A stretch of 64,000 nt of DNA from Chitinivorax tropicus. Its GTDB lineage: Bacteria; Pseudomonadota; Gammaproteobacteria; Burkholderiales; SCOH01. Of this stretch, positions 15,973 through 25,333 are shown piece by piece; position 1 is the first letter of the stretch, and each line of letters starts with the position of its first letter. The translations under genes were made by a program, and so were the position numbers. The notes beneath the pieces are model-generated. The model had not been told where the DNA came from and searched no databases. It saw nothing but the letters and a program-made list of their open reading frames with translations. The stretch covers positions 186,001 through 250,000 of the forward strand of contig NZ_JACHHY010000003.1 of NCBI RefSeq assembly GCF_014202905.1, written 5' to 3'.

Positions 15973-17256
15973 TCATCGGCCTTTTTCTGAAAAAAACAAC
16001 AGAACCCGGAATCCGGATGCTTTTGCGTCGCCTATATCCAATGACAGGCGTGCTGGCACCTCAGAGTTGGGTGCCATGCCCATGTTGCTGAGCTGATTGG
16101 CGCCCAGATATTGCTTGGGTTCGAACACCTTCCGCAACACCATCTGATCATTGTTGTCCGTCAGTGTCAGCTCCATCAGTGGGAATGCTTGAGCATAAGC
16201 GGCGCGGTTACGCAAGGTGGCGGATAGGGTGATCAGGTTGGGGTGCTCAGCATCGGGTGTCAGCTCGGACGACTCCAGCGTGATCAGATTCTCGTCAGCG
16301 GGCAAGGGAACCTCGCAACCTATCGCATGGCAGACCTTTTCCAGCCAGGGGCGGCTACCAGGGAATTGTGTGGCCAAACTGGTCCGGTAGGTATATGTCA
16401 ATTGAGCGCAGATGCCGAATACCGCCACCACGCTCAAAAGTGCCCAAAGCAGTCGTAGCTTGCTTGGCGGCGGTGGGGTGTCCGGCTCCAGTTGATCCAT
16501 GCCAGTGTCTGGCCGATAGACCCGCGATTGCCGGGGCAGGGGGCGTATCTCCTGCTCGGCTGGTGGGCATATGTCCAGATCCAGCTCTGGTTCGACATAT
16601 CGGCTGTTCTGCGGCGCAGGGGGGCTTTCCACCGCCACGGGTGCGGGTGCATCGGCCAGGAGGTCGATGGCGGCAGGGGCCGGGCTGGGCGTGACAGCTT
16701 GTTCGCTGATTTGGGGTAGATCATCCAGCGGCGTGCTGGTGGTATCAGAAGCGATCTGAGGCTCGTTATATTGCGGGCTGATGGCTTCGATGAATGCTTC
16801 AACAGCGCTGGCCGGTGCACTGGCAGCTTGATTGAACGAGTCATCTGGAATGGCGAAGCTGGGCACGTCGGAAGGGGGGGCTTCGACAGCCTTGGCGTGG
16901 GTATCCAGACTTATTTGTGGCTCTGGTGAGGAGATTTCCTCCTGCACGCTTGAGTGTGCCTCAGCTACTGCCATAAGCTGTTCGCTCGCTGGAGCTGGCA
17001 CAGACTCGGCCTCAGGTGCAGGTGCAGGTGCAGGTGCAGGTGCAGGTGCAGGTGCAGGCGTCAGGGGTTCGCCGGACATGGCATTGGCCGACATGCGCAA
17101 TGTCTGTGCGGACATATCTTCCACCTCGACCAGGTGGTTCAACGCATTGAAAACGAAGGCGCAACGACCACAACGTACTTTTCCGTTGTAAAGCGCCAGT
17201 TGCTCTGGCGTGACCTTGAAGCAGGTTTGGCAATTAGGGCAGTGCGTGACCTTCAT
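15973..17256 (-). CDS. DUF3426 zinc-ribbon membrane protein (MJ0042 type)
   Basis: A 427-residue protein. The N-terminus is a zinc ribbon with two CxxC pairs (CPNCQTCF and CGRCAF within residues 6-34). A long Pro/Ala/Glu-rich linker follows, including a run of seven or more Pro-Ala pairs at about 66-80. One membrane helix (LLWALLSVVAVFGICAQLTY, about 268-290) leads to a C-terminal DUF3426 domain that should lie in the periplasm. The family is common in betaproteobacteria downstream of prmA, as here (8-base gap, AGGA before the ATG). Function unknown. The linker is encoded by a perfect hexanucleotide repeat that could change length by slippage. Confidence 0.85.
   Translation of the reverse strand: MKVTHCPNCQTCFKVTPEQLALYNGKVRCGRCAFVFNALNHLVEVEDMSAQTLRMSANAMSGEPLTPAPAPAPAPAPAPAPEAESVPAPASEQLMAVAEAHSSVQEEISSPEPQISLDTHAKAVEAPPSDVPSFAIPDDSFNQAASAPASAVEAFIEAISPQYNEPQIASDTTSTPLDDLPQISEQAVTPSPAPAAIDLLADAPAPVAVESPPAPQNSRYVEPELDLDICPPAEQEIRPLPRQSRVYRPDTGMDQLEPDTPPPPSKLRLLWALLSVVAVFGICAQLTYTYRTSLATQFPGSRPWLEKVCHAIGCEVPLPADENLITLESSELTPDAEHPNLITLSATLRNRAAYAQAFPLMELTLTDNNDQMVLRKVFEPKQYLGANQLSNMGMAPNSEVPARLSLDIGDAKASGFRVLLFFSEKGR
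17015..17056. repeat. hexanucleotide tandem repeat (7 x GGTGCA) inside DUF3426 gene
   Basis: Seven perfect copies of GGTGCA on the plus strand, encoding alternating Pro and Ala on the minus strand. Because the unit is six bases, gain or loss keeps the reading frame and only alters linker length. Confidence 0.9.
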
Positions 17257-17264
17257 TCACATCC

Positions 17265-18155
17265 TCAATGTGTTTTGGTGCCCGATACACAAGTCCAGCC
17301 GTCATCAAAGACTGGTTCATCCAGATCAAACCAAGCGGAGTAGATATCGATGATTTCCTGTGCCTGGTTCTCCAGTATGCCAGACAATGCGATCCGCCCA
17401 CCTGCCCTGCAGCTGCCTGCCAGCAACGGTGCCAGCATACGGAGTGGGTTGGTCAGGATGTTGGCGACCACGATATCGTAGGTTTGTTTCGGCATGGCGT
17501 CTGGCAAGCAGAACTGTGCCACGACCTGATTCTGTTCGGCATTTTGATTGGATGCAACAATCGCCTGCGGGTCGATGTCCACGCCCAGACAATCGCCTGC
17601 GCCAAGTTTTTTGGCCGCAATCGCCAGGATGCCAGACCCACAGCCGTAGTCGAGCACGGTTTCTCCATGAGCCAAGTGTCGATCCAGCCATTGCAGGCAC
17701 AGGCGGGTGGTGGGATGGCTGCCGGTGCCGAATGCCAAGCCAGGGTCCAATTGCAGGTTGATTGCATCCGGGTTGGGTGGTTGATGCCAAGTGGGCGTGA
17801 TCCATAAACGATCCGAGATGCGGATCGGGTCGAATTGGGCTTGGGTTGCGCGAACCCAGTCCTGCTCTTCCACCGTGACGGTCTGAAATGCAGGTGGCGC
17901 AATACCACATTGGGCGACGGCTTGGGCGACCAGGCTGGCGACATCCGTGCCCTCGTCGAACAATGCGATGACATGGCTGGCTTCCCAGACGGTATCGCTG
18001 GGCTCACCTGGCTCACCGAAAATCGGTTGCTCAGAGTCGGTGCCGGCATGGGCATCTTCAATGCTGGTGGACAAGGCGCCCAGGTCAAACAGGGCGTCAG
18101 AAAGTGCATCGGCGTGTTGGGCGTCGGTTGCAATGGTAACGGAAAGCCAGCTCAT
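17265..18155 (-). CDS. prmA: ribosomal protein L11 methyltransferase
   Basis: A 296-residue SAM-dependent methyltransferase that trimethylates ribosomal protein L11. The SAM-binding motif LDYGCGSGILAIAAKKLG is near residues 160-180, the acidic loop is VDIDPQAIVASNQNAE, and the substrate motif NILTNPL is near 232. The N-terminal alpha/beta domain that recognises L11 is present in full, and length is normal. It follows accC in the same direction but with a hairpin in between, so it may have its own promoter. The stop lies eight bases before the DUF3426 start. Confidence 0.95.
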   Translation of the reverse strand: MSWLSVTIATDAQHADALSDALFDLGALSTSIEDAHAGTDSEQPIFGEPGEPSDTVWEASHVIALFDEGTDVASLVAQAVAQCGIAPPAFQTVTVEEQDWVRATQAQFDPIRISDRLWITPTWHQPPNPDAINLQLDPGLAFGTGSHPTTRLCLQWLDRHLAHGETVLDYGCGSGILAIAAKKLGAGDCLGVDIDPQAIVASNQNAEQNQVVAQFCLPDAMPKQTYDIVVANILTNPLRMLAPLLAGSCRAGGRIALSGILENQAQEIIDIYSAWFDLDEPVFDDGWTCVSGTKTH

Positions 18156-18189
18156 GATTCTCGATTCAAACGCTTGAAGATAAAAGCAA

Positions 18190-18210
18190 CAGCCGGCGCG
18201 AGGCCGGCTG
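18190..18210 (-). terminator. hairpin between accC and prmA
   Basis: CAGCCGGC (18190-18197) pairs with GCCGGCTG (18203-18210) around a five-base loop, about 46 bases after the accC stop. On the minus strand TTGCTTTTATC follows, a modest U-tract. It is probably a partial terminator that lowers prmA transcription from the acc promoter. Confidence 0.5.
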
Positions 18211-18256
18211 CGTATTTTATCTGAATGACATCGCTAAGCGACAATAAAATTGCGGG

Positions 18257-19609
18257 TCAGCGCTTGTTTCGCTGTTCCAGCTTGTGTTCCAGATAGTGGA
18301 TGCTGGTGCCGCCACGCTGGAATGCGCTGTCGTTCAGTAACTCATTGTGTAATGGGATGTTGGTGGAAATGCCTTCTACCACCATCTCCGACAGTGCAAT
18401 CCGCATGCGGGCCATGGCTTGATCACGAGTGTCACCGAACGAGATGACCTTGGCGATCATGGAGTCATAGTTCGGGGGGACGAAATAGCCTTGATAGATA
18501 TGGGAGTCCATGCGGATGCCTGGTCCGCCCGGCGGGTGGTAGGTGGTGATCCTGCCGGGGCTGGGCGTGAATTTGAAAGGGTCTTCGGCATTGATCCGGC
18601 ACTCCATCGCATGGCCACGCAATACCACATCTTTTTGGGTGTAGCGTAGCTTCTCGCCTGCCGCGATGCGGATCTGCTCCTGGACAATGTCGATGCCGGT
18701 GATCAGCTCAGTGACTGGGTGTTCCACCTGAACCCGTGTGTTCATCTCGATGAAGTAGAATTCACCATTCTCGAACAGAAATTCAAATGTACCGGCACCG
18801 CGATAGCCGATCTTGCGGCAGGCATCCGCGCAGGCCTCACCAATTTTCTTGCGATGCTTGTCGGTGATGCCGGGGGCGGGTGCTTCCTCGATGACCTTCT
18901 GGTGGCGGCGTTGCATCGAGCAATCGCGCTCACCGAGATAGATGGCGTTCCCATACTCGTCGGCCAGAATCTGAATCTCGATGTGGCGCGGGTTTTCGAG
19001 GAATTTCTCCATGTAGACGGTTGGGTTGCCAAATGCAGCCTGGGCTTCCGCACGGGTCATGTTGACCGAGTTGATCAGTGCGGCTTCAGTATGCACCACG
19101 CGCATGCCGCGACCACCCCCGCCTCCAGCTGCTTTGATGATGATCGGATAGCCGATGCGTTTGGCGATGCGTGTGATTTCGGCGGGGTCGTCAGGCAAGG
19201 CCCCGTCTGATCCTGGCACACAGGGTACCGCAGCTGCCTTCATGGCGTCTTTGGCCGACACCTTGTCACCCATCAGCCGGATCGAGTCTGGGCGTGGGCC
19301 GATGAAGACGAAACCGGACTGCTCGACCCGCTCGGCAAAATCAGCATTTTCCGACAGGAAGCCATAACCCGGATGGATGGCTTGGGCATCTGTGACTTCA
19401 GCAGCGCTGATGATGGCTGGGATATTCAGGTAGCTTTGCGGGCTGGGTGCGGGGCCGATACACACCGATTCATCAGCCAGCTTCACGTACTTGGCTTCGC
19501 GGTCGGCTTCAGAGTGCACGACCACGGTCTTGATTCCCATCTCGCGGCAGGCGCGCAGCACGCGCAACGCAATTTCACCGCGATTGGCGATCAGGATTTT
19601 TTCAAACAT
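18257..19609 (-). CDS. accC: acetyl-CoA carboxylase, biotin carboxylase subunit
   Basis: A 450-residue ATP-grasp enzyme that carboxylates biotin on AccB with ATP and bicarbonate, the first step of fatty acid synthesis. It has the N-terminal [19 protein letters not shown], the glycine-rich ATP loop [11 protein letters not shown] (about 159-169), the [13 protein letters not shown] block and the active-site [11 protein letters not shown]. Length matches the family. GGAG stands before the ATG. The gap to accB is 162 bases, longer than the usual few bases in accBC operons. Confidence 0.97.
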   Translation of the reverse strand: MFEKILIANRGEIALRVLRACREMGIKTVVVHSEADREAKYVKLADESVCIGPAPSPQSYLNIPAIISAAEVTDAQAIHPGYGFLSENADFAERVEQSGFVFIGPRPDSIRLMGDKVSAKDAMKAAAVPCVPGSDGALPDDPAEITRIAKRIGYPIIIKAAGGGGGRGMRVVHTEAALINSVNMTRAEAQAAFGNPTVYMEKFLENPRHIEIQILADEYGNAIYLGERDCSMQRRHQKVIEEAPAPGITDKHRKKIGEACADACRKIGYRGAGTFEFLFENGEFYFIEMNTRVQVEHPVTELITGIDIVQEQIRIAAGEKLRYTQKDVVLRGHAMECRINAEDPFKFTPSPGRITTYHPPGGPGIRMDSHIYQGYFVPPNYDSMIAKVISFGDTRDQAMARMRIALSEMVVEGISTNIPLHNELLNDSAFQRGGTSIHYLEHKLEQRNKR

Positions 19610-19771
19610 GGATGGCTCCGTGAGGAGTGAGGCAGGGCTGTCGCGCTCAGGCTGACAACCACCTCACAGGCTTAATGCAGCAAACAACATGCGCCACGCA
19701 ATCGCACTTCAGGTGGTGCCGGTGTTGGCGCGCTTTGTCTCTGGTCTTGGCCAGAATGTCGTGTGCTGTAC

Positions 19772-20248
19772 TTAGCCAATGATGAACAGGGGTTCGCCGT
19801 ATTCCACCGGTTGGCCATTCTCGATCAAAATGGCTTTGATCACACCGGACTTTTCTGCCTCGATCTCGTTCAGCAGTTTCATGGCTTCGATAATGCACAG
19901 GGTGTCGCCTACATTGACCTGCTGGCCGACTTCGACGAAGGATTTGGCACCAGGGCTGGGTGAGCGGTAGAACGTACCCACCATGGGCGATTTGATGGTT
20001 TCACCATCAATGGCTGGGGCTGCTGGCGCTGCGGCGGCTGCTACGGGGGCGGGTGCGGCAGCGGGGATGCCGGTCATGGGCATGGATTGAGGCAACAGAA
20101 CCTGGGTCGGCTGAGAGGCAAAGGCAACCTGGGGGTTGGTTGATACACGGCTGATGCGGACTTTCTCTTCACCTTCGGTGACTTCGATTTCTGCAATGCC
20201 GGATTCCTCTACCATTTCGATCAGCTTTTTCAGTTTGCGCAAGTCCAT
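19772..20248 (-). CDS. accB: acetyl-CoA carboxylase, biotin carboxyl carrier protein
   Basis: A 158-residue BCCP. The N-terminal part ([23 protein letters not shown]) is typical, followed by a Pro/Ala-rich linker (about 70-85) and the biotinyl domain starting [16 protein letters not shown]. The biotinylated lysine is in [17 protein letters not shown]. The more common form is AMKM; AMKL is a known variant. It works with AccC and with AccA/AccD encoded elsewhere. AAGGA stands before the ATG. It lies 30 bases after aroQ and is transcribed with it. Confidence 0.97.
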   Translation of the reverse strand: MDLRKLKKLIEMVEESGIAEIEVTEGEEKVRISRVSTNPQVAFASQPTQVLLPQSMPMTGIPAAAPAPVAAAAAPAAPAIDGETIKSPMVGTFYRSPSPGAKSFVEVGQQVNVGDTLCIIEAMKLLNEIEAEKSGVIKAILIENGQPVEYGEPLFIIG

Positions 20249-20278
20249 GCTTGTCCTTTCTTATCAGTTTTCTAGGGC

Positions 20279-20740
20279 TTAGGCGGTTTGGCCCGCAAGC
20301 TGGCGAATGGCGTACTGCAAAGCCAGCTCATAACCCATTGCGCCCAGGCCGCATATGACGCCAATGGCCAAGTCGGAGAAATAACTCCGATGGCGGAAGG
20401 GCTCACGGCTATGGACATTGGAGAGATGTACTTCAATGAATGGGATCTTCACCGCCGCCAGTGCGTCACGTAACGCGACACTGGTATGGGTGAAGGCTGC
20501 GGGGTTGATGATGATGAACCCCGTATTGTCGCTGTATGCCTGATGAATGCGTTCGATCAGCACATGTTCAGCATTGCTTTGGAGCGTACTCAATTGCAGT
20601 CCCGCAGCATTGGCGGAGGCTTGCAGGCGGGTGTCGATATCGACCAGGCGGTCGGAGCCATACAGGTGCGGCTCGCGCATACCCAACATATTGAGATTCG
20701 GGCCATGCAATACCAGAACATCTCGCTTGGCAGCGTTCAT
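20279..20740 (-). CDS. aroQ: type II 3-dehydroquinate dehydratase
   Basis: The third enzyme of the shikimate pathway, which converts 3-dehydroquinate to 3-dehydroshikimate. The motif [21 protein letters not shown] gives the flexible loop with the catalytic Arg and Tyr. [16 protein letters not shown] and [22 protein letters not shown], with the catalytic His, follow. The protein is 153 residues from the ATG at 20740, matching the usual 145-155. The frame is open to a TTG at 20815, which would give an unusual 25-residue extension. Position before accB is common in proteobacteria. Confidence 0.95.
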   Translation of the reverse strand: MNAAKRDVLVLHGPNLNMLGMREPHLYGSDRLVDIDTRLQASANAAGLQLSTLQSNAEHVLIERIHQAYSDNTGFIIINPAAFTHTSVALRDALAAVKIPFIEVHLSNVHSREPFRHRSYFSDLAIGVICGLGAMGYELALQYAIRQLAGQTA

Positions 20741-20936
20741 GAGTGCATCACAGGCGTTTTGAACATCGGCGCAGTTTGCAGCAAGATCGGCGAAGTTGTC
20801 TAGCTTTCGCTGCAAATTTTATGGGGGAAATGGCGATGAGTGTAGCGGGCTTTGCCTCAGGCACCGCGCTGCTGATAGGGTTCATAGCTTATATGCGGAG
20901 AAACCCTGAGGCAAGCAAAATCGCCTGAATGGCTTG
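20741..20936. promoter_or_regulatory. aroQ-accBC upstream region with 10-bp inverted repeat
   Basis: TTGCCTCAGG (20852-20861) and its complement (20905-20914) form a perfect 10-bp inverted repeat with a 43-base loop. On the minus strand the loop holds TATAAG (20888-20893), a possible -10 for aroQ-accB-accC. The repeat also stands just after the stop of the TlpA-like gene, so it may separate the two transcripts. Confidence 0.4.
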
Positions 20937-21482
20937 TCAGCCAAGCACTTGCTCGATAGCCGCTTCCAGTCTGGCTTTCGAGAGTTTTCCGGCGGCAATC
21001 GACACAATCTTGCCCTGCCGGTCCAAGATCGTGGTGAACGGTAATCCGCCTACTTTGTTGCCCGCTGTCCGCATCATTTCCATGGCTTGTTCTTCACCCA
21101 GCAAGATCGGGTAGTTCATACCGAGTTCCTTGCTGAATTTGCTGACTGCGGCAGACTCATCCAGTGCAATACCGACAAATTGTACCCCTTTGGCCCGGTA
21201 TTTGTTCTGTAGTTCCACAAATTCGGGAATCTCCTGTCGACAAGGTTGGCACCAGGTCGCCCAGAAGTTGACGATCACGACTTTTCCCTTCCAATCGCTT
21301 AATTTGCGTTGTTTTCCATCCAGGCCAGGAAGAGGGGTGTTCAGCAGATCGGCGCCTGTTTCTGGCGCAGTGGCCACCGTTTTGGCGGAGAGCGGCTGCA
21401 GGGTGGCTGTGAATATGCCAGCCGCCAGACCGGCAACGGCAATGGTGGCGATCAGCATCAAGTGTTTGGTTTTGCTCATCAT
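20937..21482 (-). CDS. TlpA/ResA-like thioredoxin-family protein
   Basis: A 181-residue protein with an N-terminal signal anchor (about 7-27) and a periplasmic thioredoxin fold. The redox motif is WATWCQPCRQEIPEF (WCQPC near residues 79-83), and the cis-Pro is in GGLPFTTILD. It is likely to reduce disulfides in periplasmic substrates, for example during cytochrome c maturation. It is directly coupled to dsbD (its ATG overlaps the dsbD TGA by one base), and DsbD supplies electrons to such proteins, so the two form a functional pair. Confidence 0.88.
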   Translation of the reverse strand: MMSKTKHLMLIATIAVAGLAAGIFTATLQPLSAKTVATAPETGADLLNTPLPGLDGKQRKLSDWKGKVVIVNFWATWCQPCRQEIPEFVELQNKYRAKGVQFVGIALDESAAVSKFSKELGMNYPILLGEEQAMEMMRTAGNKVGGLPFTTILDRQGKIVSIAAGKLSKARLEAAIEQVLG

Positions 21483-23302
21483 CAGGACTCGCTGGAAGGT
21501 GGAATCAGGCGCGACAGCGTGCTCAGAAACTGATCTGCGGTCTGGAAGCCGATGACCTGTTCGGCCTGGGCCTGCCCTTGGCTATTGAAAAAGATAATAC
21601 CGGGCGGGCCGAATAGACCAAAACGCTTCAACAACTGCTGGTGTGCGTCGGTGTTGTCGGTGACATCGGCCTGCAATAGCACCACGTCTTTGAGCTGGGC
21701 AGTAACCCGCTGGTCGGTGAAGGTGAAGCGTTCCATTTCCTTGCAGGATACGCACCAGTCCGCGTAGAAGTCGAGCATGATCCGTTTGCCAGCATGGTCG
21801 GCCAATGCCTGATCGAGTTCCTCAACTGAGCCGATGCGCTTGAATGCCAAGTGTGACTGGCTGGTCTCCGCTGTCGCATGGGCCCCGCTGGCCAAGGTAA
21901 AGCTCTTCAGGGGTTGCAGCACGTCGCGGTTGCCTGCCAATGCGCCTAGCAACAATGCGCTGCCTCCCAGCAAGGCGATGACGCCCACGCCTTTCCATAG
22001 CTTGCGCCAGCCACTTGCATTGCTTGGCAGTGGGTCTAGTGCGTGCAGGTAGATGGCGCTGATGATCAGCAAGGCTGACCAGGACAGCATATAGGCGAGC
22101 GGGGGCAGGATCGGTGTGGCAATCCAGATGGCGACGGCCAACATGAGTGTGCCGAAAATGGCTTTGACTGTATTCATCCATGCACCGGCGCGGGGCAGGA
22201 TGTGTCCACCAAAGACCCCGACTGCGATCAGGGGCGTGCCCATACCCAAGGCCATGGCATACAGGCTGGAGCCGCCCAGTACCACGTCCCGCGTTGCGCC
22301 GATGTACCCCAGAGCCATCGCCAATGGCGGGGCGACGCACGGGCCGACGATCAGTGCGGAGAGGATGCCCATCCCAAACACAGAGGCATAGTGGCCGCCC
22401 TGCATACGATTGGACCGGTCAGAGAGACGGCTTTGCAAGCCGCTGGGCAGCTGGATCTGGTATAGGCCGAACATGCCGCCAGCCATGATCACGAAAAAGA
22501 TGCTGAATAAGCCCAATACCCATGGCTTTTGCAATGCATTGCTGAGCAGGGTGCCTGTCAGGCCCGCCGCTACGCCAGCCAAGGCGTACGCCAGCGCCAT
22601 GCCTTGTACATAAAGCATGCTGAGCAAAAATCCACGTGACTTGCTGACGGCTTTGCCCTGGCCAACGATGATCCCTGACAGGATGGGGATCAGCGGGTAC
22701 ATGCAGGCAGTGAAGGCCAAGCCCAACCCTGCCAAAAAGAAAAAGCCCAGCAGACTGACCAGGCTTTTGCTTGCGAAGGGGTTTTGAGCGCCCGGCGGCC
22801 CAGAGGCATCTGCTCCCAGCAGCTTATCCAGCTTGGCTGAGCCGGTGCCGGAAGGGGCTGGGCTGGCGCTCCCTGGGCTCAATTTGAGCGTGTGGGTGTA
22901 GGGTGGGTAGCAGACCCCGGCATCGGCGCAGCCCTGTGAGGTCACTTTGAGCGTGATCGGCCCAGCGGTGGGTTGGGCCAGTGGCAATGTGAATTTCAGG
23001 GTGTCGCGATAGGTTTCAACTTGGCCGAAATAGTCGTCCTGCTTGATCTTGCCGGGTGGGAACTTCGCTTCCCCCAGTGTGGTGCCTGTTGTTTCGAGCT
23101 TGAATTTGAACCGCTCGCGGTACATGTAATAACCGCTGGCAATGTGGTAGCTGACCTCGACGGTTTGCGGGTCAAGCAAGCGGGCTTGTGCCGCAAAAGC
23201 CTGTTCTGGCGGCAGCAGATCGGGTGAGCCAGCCGCGTGTGCTGTCAAGGCAGCCGAACACAGCATGATAAATGCAATGAATGGGCGGAGCAGACGAGAC
23301 AT
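21482..23302 (-). CDS. dsbD: thiol:disulfide interchange protein DsbD
   Basis: A 606-residue three-domain electron carrier from cytoplasmic thioredoxin to periplasmic thiols. It has a signal peptide (to about residue 24), the alpha domain with the Cys pair in GCADAGVCYPPYTH, and eight membrane helices with FTACMYPLIPIL and GPCVAPPLAMALGY carrying the membrane Cys pair. The C-terminal thioredoxin domain has YADWCVSCKEME. The ATG at 23302 places the signal peptide directly at the N-terminus; an ATG at 23329 would add nine residues. Neither has a strong ribosome site. It overlaps the TlpA-like gene. Confidence 0.95.
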   Translation of the reverse strand: MSRLLRPFIAFIMLCSAALTAHAAGSPDLLPPEQAFAAQARLLDPQTVEVSYHIASGYYMYRERFKFKLETTGTTLGEAKFPPGKIKQDDYFGQVETYRDTLKFTLPLAQPTAGPITLKVTSQGCADAGVCYPPYTHTLKLSPGSASPAPSGTGSAKLDKLLGADASGPPGAQNPFASKSLVSLLGFFFLAGLGLAFTACMYPLIPILSGIIVGQGKAVSKSRGFLLSMLYVQGMALAYALAGVAAGLTGTLLSNALQKPWVLGLFSIFFVIMAGGMFGLYQIQLPSGLQSRLSDRSNRMQGGHYASVFGMGILSALIVGPCVAPPLAMALGYIGATRDVVLGGSSLYAMALGMGTPLIAVGVFGGHILPRAGAWMNTVKAIFGTLMLAVAIWIATPILPPLAYMLSWSALLIISAIYLHALDPLPSNASGWRKLWKGVGVIALLGGSALLLGALAGNRDVLQPLKSFTLASGAHATAETSQSHLAFKRIGSVEELDQALADHAGKRIMLDFYADWCVSCKEMERFTFTDQRVTAQLKDVVLLQADVTDNTDAHQQLLKRFGLFGPPGIIFFNSQGQAQAEQVIGFQTADQFLSTLSRLIPPSSES

Positions 23303-23459
23303 ACTTGTTTTTCTGAAAAATGGCGCCATATGTGATGCAACAGACGCAAAATTGGGTTGGTCGGGTCAATGAGTCTACTCTTACCCTCGGCTCAAATAAA
23401 GCATCGTGCGTGTTTTGCAGAGGGCCTGGTATCCAGATCGATGCAGCCTGCTTGCGGCT

Positions 23460-23786
23460 TTATGCATGAGCTGGCGAACTCTCTGCGATCACCCAGCTCA
23501 AATACTCAGGCAGGCCATTGTCGACATTGACTGCGATGATTTCTGGAAGTTCATATGGGTGATGGCTGCGAATTGCTGCTTCCAATGCCGCATAACGGTC
23601 AGCATGGGTTTTGATCAGCAGCGGGGTTTCGGTTGCTGTCTCCACCTTGCCTTGCCAGCGGTATACAGAGGTGGCCGGTGACAGGATATTGACGCAGGCC
23701 GCAAGCCGTGTGTCGACCAGCATCTGGGCCAGCTGCGCTGCGCTGGCTGGGTCTGGCAGATTGGTGATGACCAGCAGTGTTTTCAT
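23460..23786 (-). CDS. cutA: CutA1-type divalent cation tolerance protein
   Basis: A 108-residue protein with the complete CutA1 pattern: VITNLPDPASAAQLAQMLVDTRLAACVNI at the start, YRWQGKVETATETPLLIKT in the middle and HPYELPEIIAVNVDNGLPEYLSWV at the end. These proteins are trimers linked to copper or other divalent metal tolerance, though the mechanism is unsettled. An in-frame start 36 bases upstream is less likely because the family begins at this methionine. It stands between dsbD and the divergent fxsA, with a 60-base shared promoter region. Confidence 0.93.
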   Translation of the reverse strand: MKTLLVITNLPDPASAAQLAQMLVDTRLAACVNILSPATSVYRWQGKVETATETPLLIKTHADRYAALEAAIRSHHPYELPEIIAVNVDNGLPEYLSWVIAESSPAHA

Positions 23787-23846
23787 TGAGTGTGCTCTGT
23801 TACCGTGCGTAATGGATGCCATGTTAGCAGAGGCCAGGGGTTGATC

Positions 23847-24242
23847 ATGCTTCGTATTGTGTTGTTTGTCGTATTGGGTTTTCCGGTTTTGGAGTTGGCA
23901 GCTACCTTGTGGGTGGGCTCGTTGATCGGTGGGTGGATCTGGGTATGGCTGCTGGCATCGTTCCTGGGGGGCGTGCTCATTTTGAAAGGCCAGCGCCTTG
24001 GCGCTCCTTTGCTGATCATGCAGGCACTGCGTAGCGGCAACCCCGTGGCTGGGGTGTTGTGGAATGTTCGCATTGCGCTATGCGGGGTGTTACTGATTGT
24101 GCCTGGGGTGTTGTCTGACCTGCTGGCGTTGCTGCTGTTATTGCCCTGGCAGCCTAAGTTGGCGACTGTGCCTGTCCAGCAAGATGACGTGATTGAAGGT
24201 GAATACCGGCGGGTGGATGAGCGGTTTGAGCGTCTGCGCTGA
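23847..24242 (+). CDS. fxsA: FxsA family membrane protein
   Basis: A 131-residue inner-membrane protein starting MLRIVLFVVLGFPVLELAATLWVGSLIGG. It has about three to four hydrophobic segments, ending LLALLLLLPW, and a charged C-terminal tail with IEGEYRRVDERFE. This is the FxsA pattern; in E. coli FxsA interferes with phage T7 exclusion by the F factor, but the general role is unknown. The ATG at 23847 is chosen because earlier frame sequence is not hydrophobic. It is divergent from cutA and is followed by a strong terminator. Confidence 0.88.
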   Translation: MLRIVLFVVLGFPVLELAATLWVGSLIGGWIWVWLLASFLGGVLILKGQRLGAPLLIMQALRSGNPVAGVLWNVRIALCGVLLIVPGVLSDLLALLLLLPWQPKLATVPVQQDDVIEGEYRRVDERFERLR

Positions 24243-24268
24243 CTCGTCTTCAGCACAATATCTGTAGA

Positions 24269-24296
24269 AAAGGCCCACCGAAGCGTGGGCCTTTTT
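24269..24296. terminator. bidirectional rho-independent terminator
   Basis: AAAGGCCCAC (24269-24278) pairs with GTGGGCCTTT (24285-24294) around a six-base loop, with U-tracts on both strands. It ends fxsA on the plus strand and the DUF167 gene on the minus strand. Confidence 0.9.
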
Positions 24297-24323
24297 CTTG
24301 GGTGTCAGGGTCAAGCAAACATT

Positions 24324-24608
24324 TTAGTGGGCGAGCAATGATTCTGGCGAGTGGGGGCTGCCCTCGATAGCCACGACTTTGCGCCGCGATGTTTCCCCTG
24401 TTTTGAGTGTGACCTGACGGACAGGCACGCCGAAACGATCAGCCAGAAAAGCCAGCAGGGCCGCATTGGCTTTACCATCGACAGGTGGTGCAGCCAGCCT
24501 GATCTTCAGTGCATCGCCATGCAGACCAGCAATCTCAGTGTGCTTGGCCCCTGGCTGAATGTGCAAAGTCAGCGTCACAACCGTTCCACGTGATTTGAAC
24601 CAGCTCAC
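24324..24608 (-). CDS. yggU: DUF167/YggU family protein
   Basis: A 94-residue protein with the YggU signature: LTLHIQPGAKHTEIAGLHGDALKIRLAAPPVDGKANAALLAFLADRFGV. Small, cytoplasmic, function unknown. The start is taken as the GTG at 24608, which overlaps the YggT stop as GTGA. The much longer in-frame extension upstream is only the shadow of yggT. The yggT-yggU order, close to proC and yggS, is conserved in many proteobacteria. Confidence 0.88.
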   Translation of the reverse strand: MSWFKSRGTVVTLTLHIQPGAKHTEIAGLHGDALKIRLAAPPVDGKANAALLAFLADRFGVPVRQVTLKTGETSRRKVVAIEGSPHSPESLLAH

Positions 24609-25207
24609 CCTTGGTTGACCATCAAGGCAAACATGGTGCTCTCCAGCGGGCTGATTGCCAACATCAAAATCACTTGTAAGATCAACAACAAAACTAGCGG
24701 GCTCAAGTCCACACCACCAATCGGCGGAATGCGCTTTTGCAAAGGGCGTAGGAAGGGATCGGTGATGCGGCCCAGAATCGGGGTAAGCGGGTTGCCATAA
24801 GGGGATACCCAGGACAGAATGGCTTGTACGATCACGGCGCCCATCAGTAGATACACCGACAACTGCAGAACATGGACGACCGACAGCAGCATCAGCCCCA
24901 TGAGCGCGACCGGCATGACGAAGCTGATGGAGATCGGAAACAGATTGATGACCAGAAAGTTCTTCAACAGCAACGTCAGCCAAGCCAATAGCAGCGTAGC
25001 GGTATCGTAACCGCCAATGGCTTTGACGATACGCCGGGTGGGCAGCACGATCCAGTTGGTGAAGGCCAGCAAAAACTGGGGCAAGGGGTGCTGAAACGGG
25101 GCTTTGACCACCTGTAGGTAAAAACGTAACAGCAGGGCTAATGCAAAGAAGCCGGCGATGTTTTCGATGAGAAACCGCAATGCTTGCGCCATGTGCGACA
25201 TGGTCAT
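24605..25207 (-). CDS. yggT: YggT family integral membrane protein
   Basis: A 200-residue protein made of two copies of the YggT domain. The two repeats have about four membrane helices in total, with the family motif PLPQFLLAFTNWIVLPTRRIVKAIGGYD in the first and GNPLTPILGRITDPFLRPLQKRIPPIGGVDLSP in the second. The role is not firmly known; relatives are linked to osmotic tolerance and membrane biogenesis. The start codon is one of three close methionines (25207, 25201, 25192). The gap to proC is about 125 bases. Confidence 0.9.
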   Translation of the reverse strand: MTMSHMAQALRFLIENIAGFFALALLLRFYLQVVKAPFQHPLPQFLLAFTNWIVLPTRRIVKAIGGYDTATLLLAWLTLLLKNFLVINLFPISISFVMPVALMGLMLLSVVHVLQLSVYLLMGAVIVQAILSWVSPYGNPLTPILGRITDPFLRPLQKRIPPIGGVDLSPLVLLLILQVILMLAISPLESTMFALMVNQG

Positions 25208-25333
25208 CCTCTAAATGTGATGCGATGGGTAGGATCGTTGACCGCTCGGTAGCTGCCAATGCGTGCTGTCTGTGGGCACGCTGGTATGGCTTGGTTGGTT
25301 ACCGGAGGGTCGGGTTATAACCAGTATTGAAGT

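Noticed and set aside
24609-25259. Long N-terminal extension of the DUF167 frame
   Set aside because: The extension is out-of-frame yggT sequence; the GTG at 24608 overlaps the yggT stop and gives the family's normal length.
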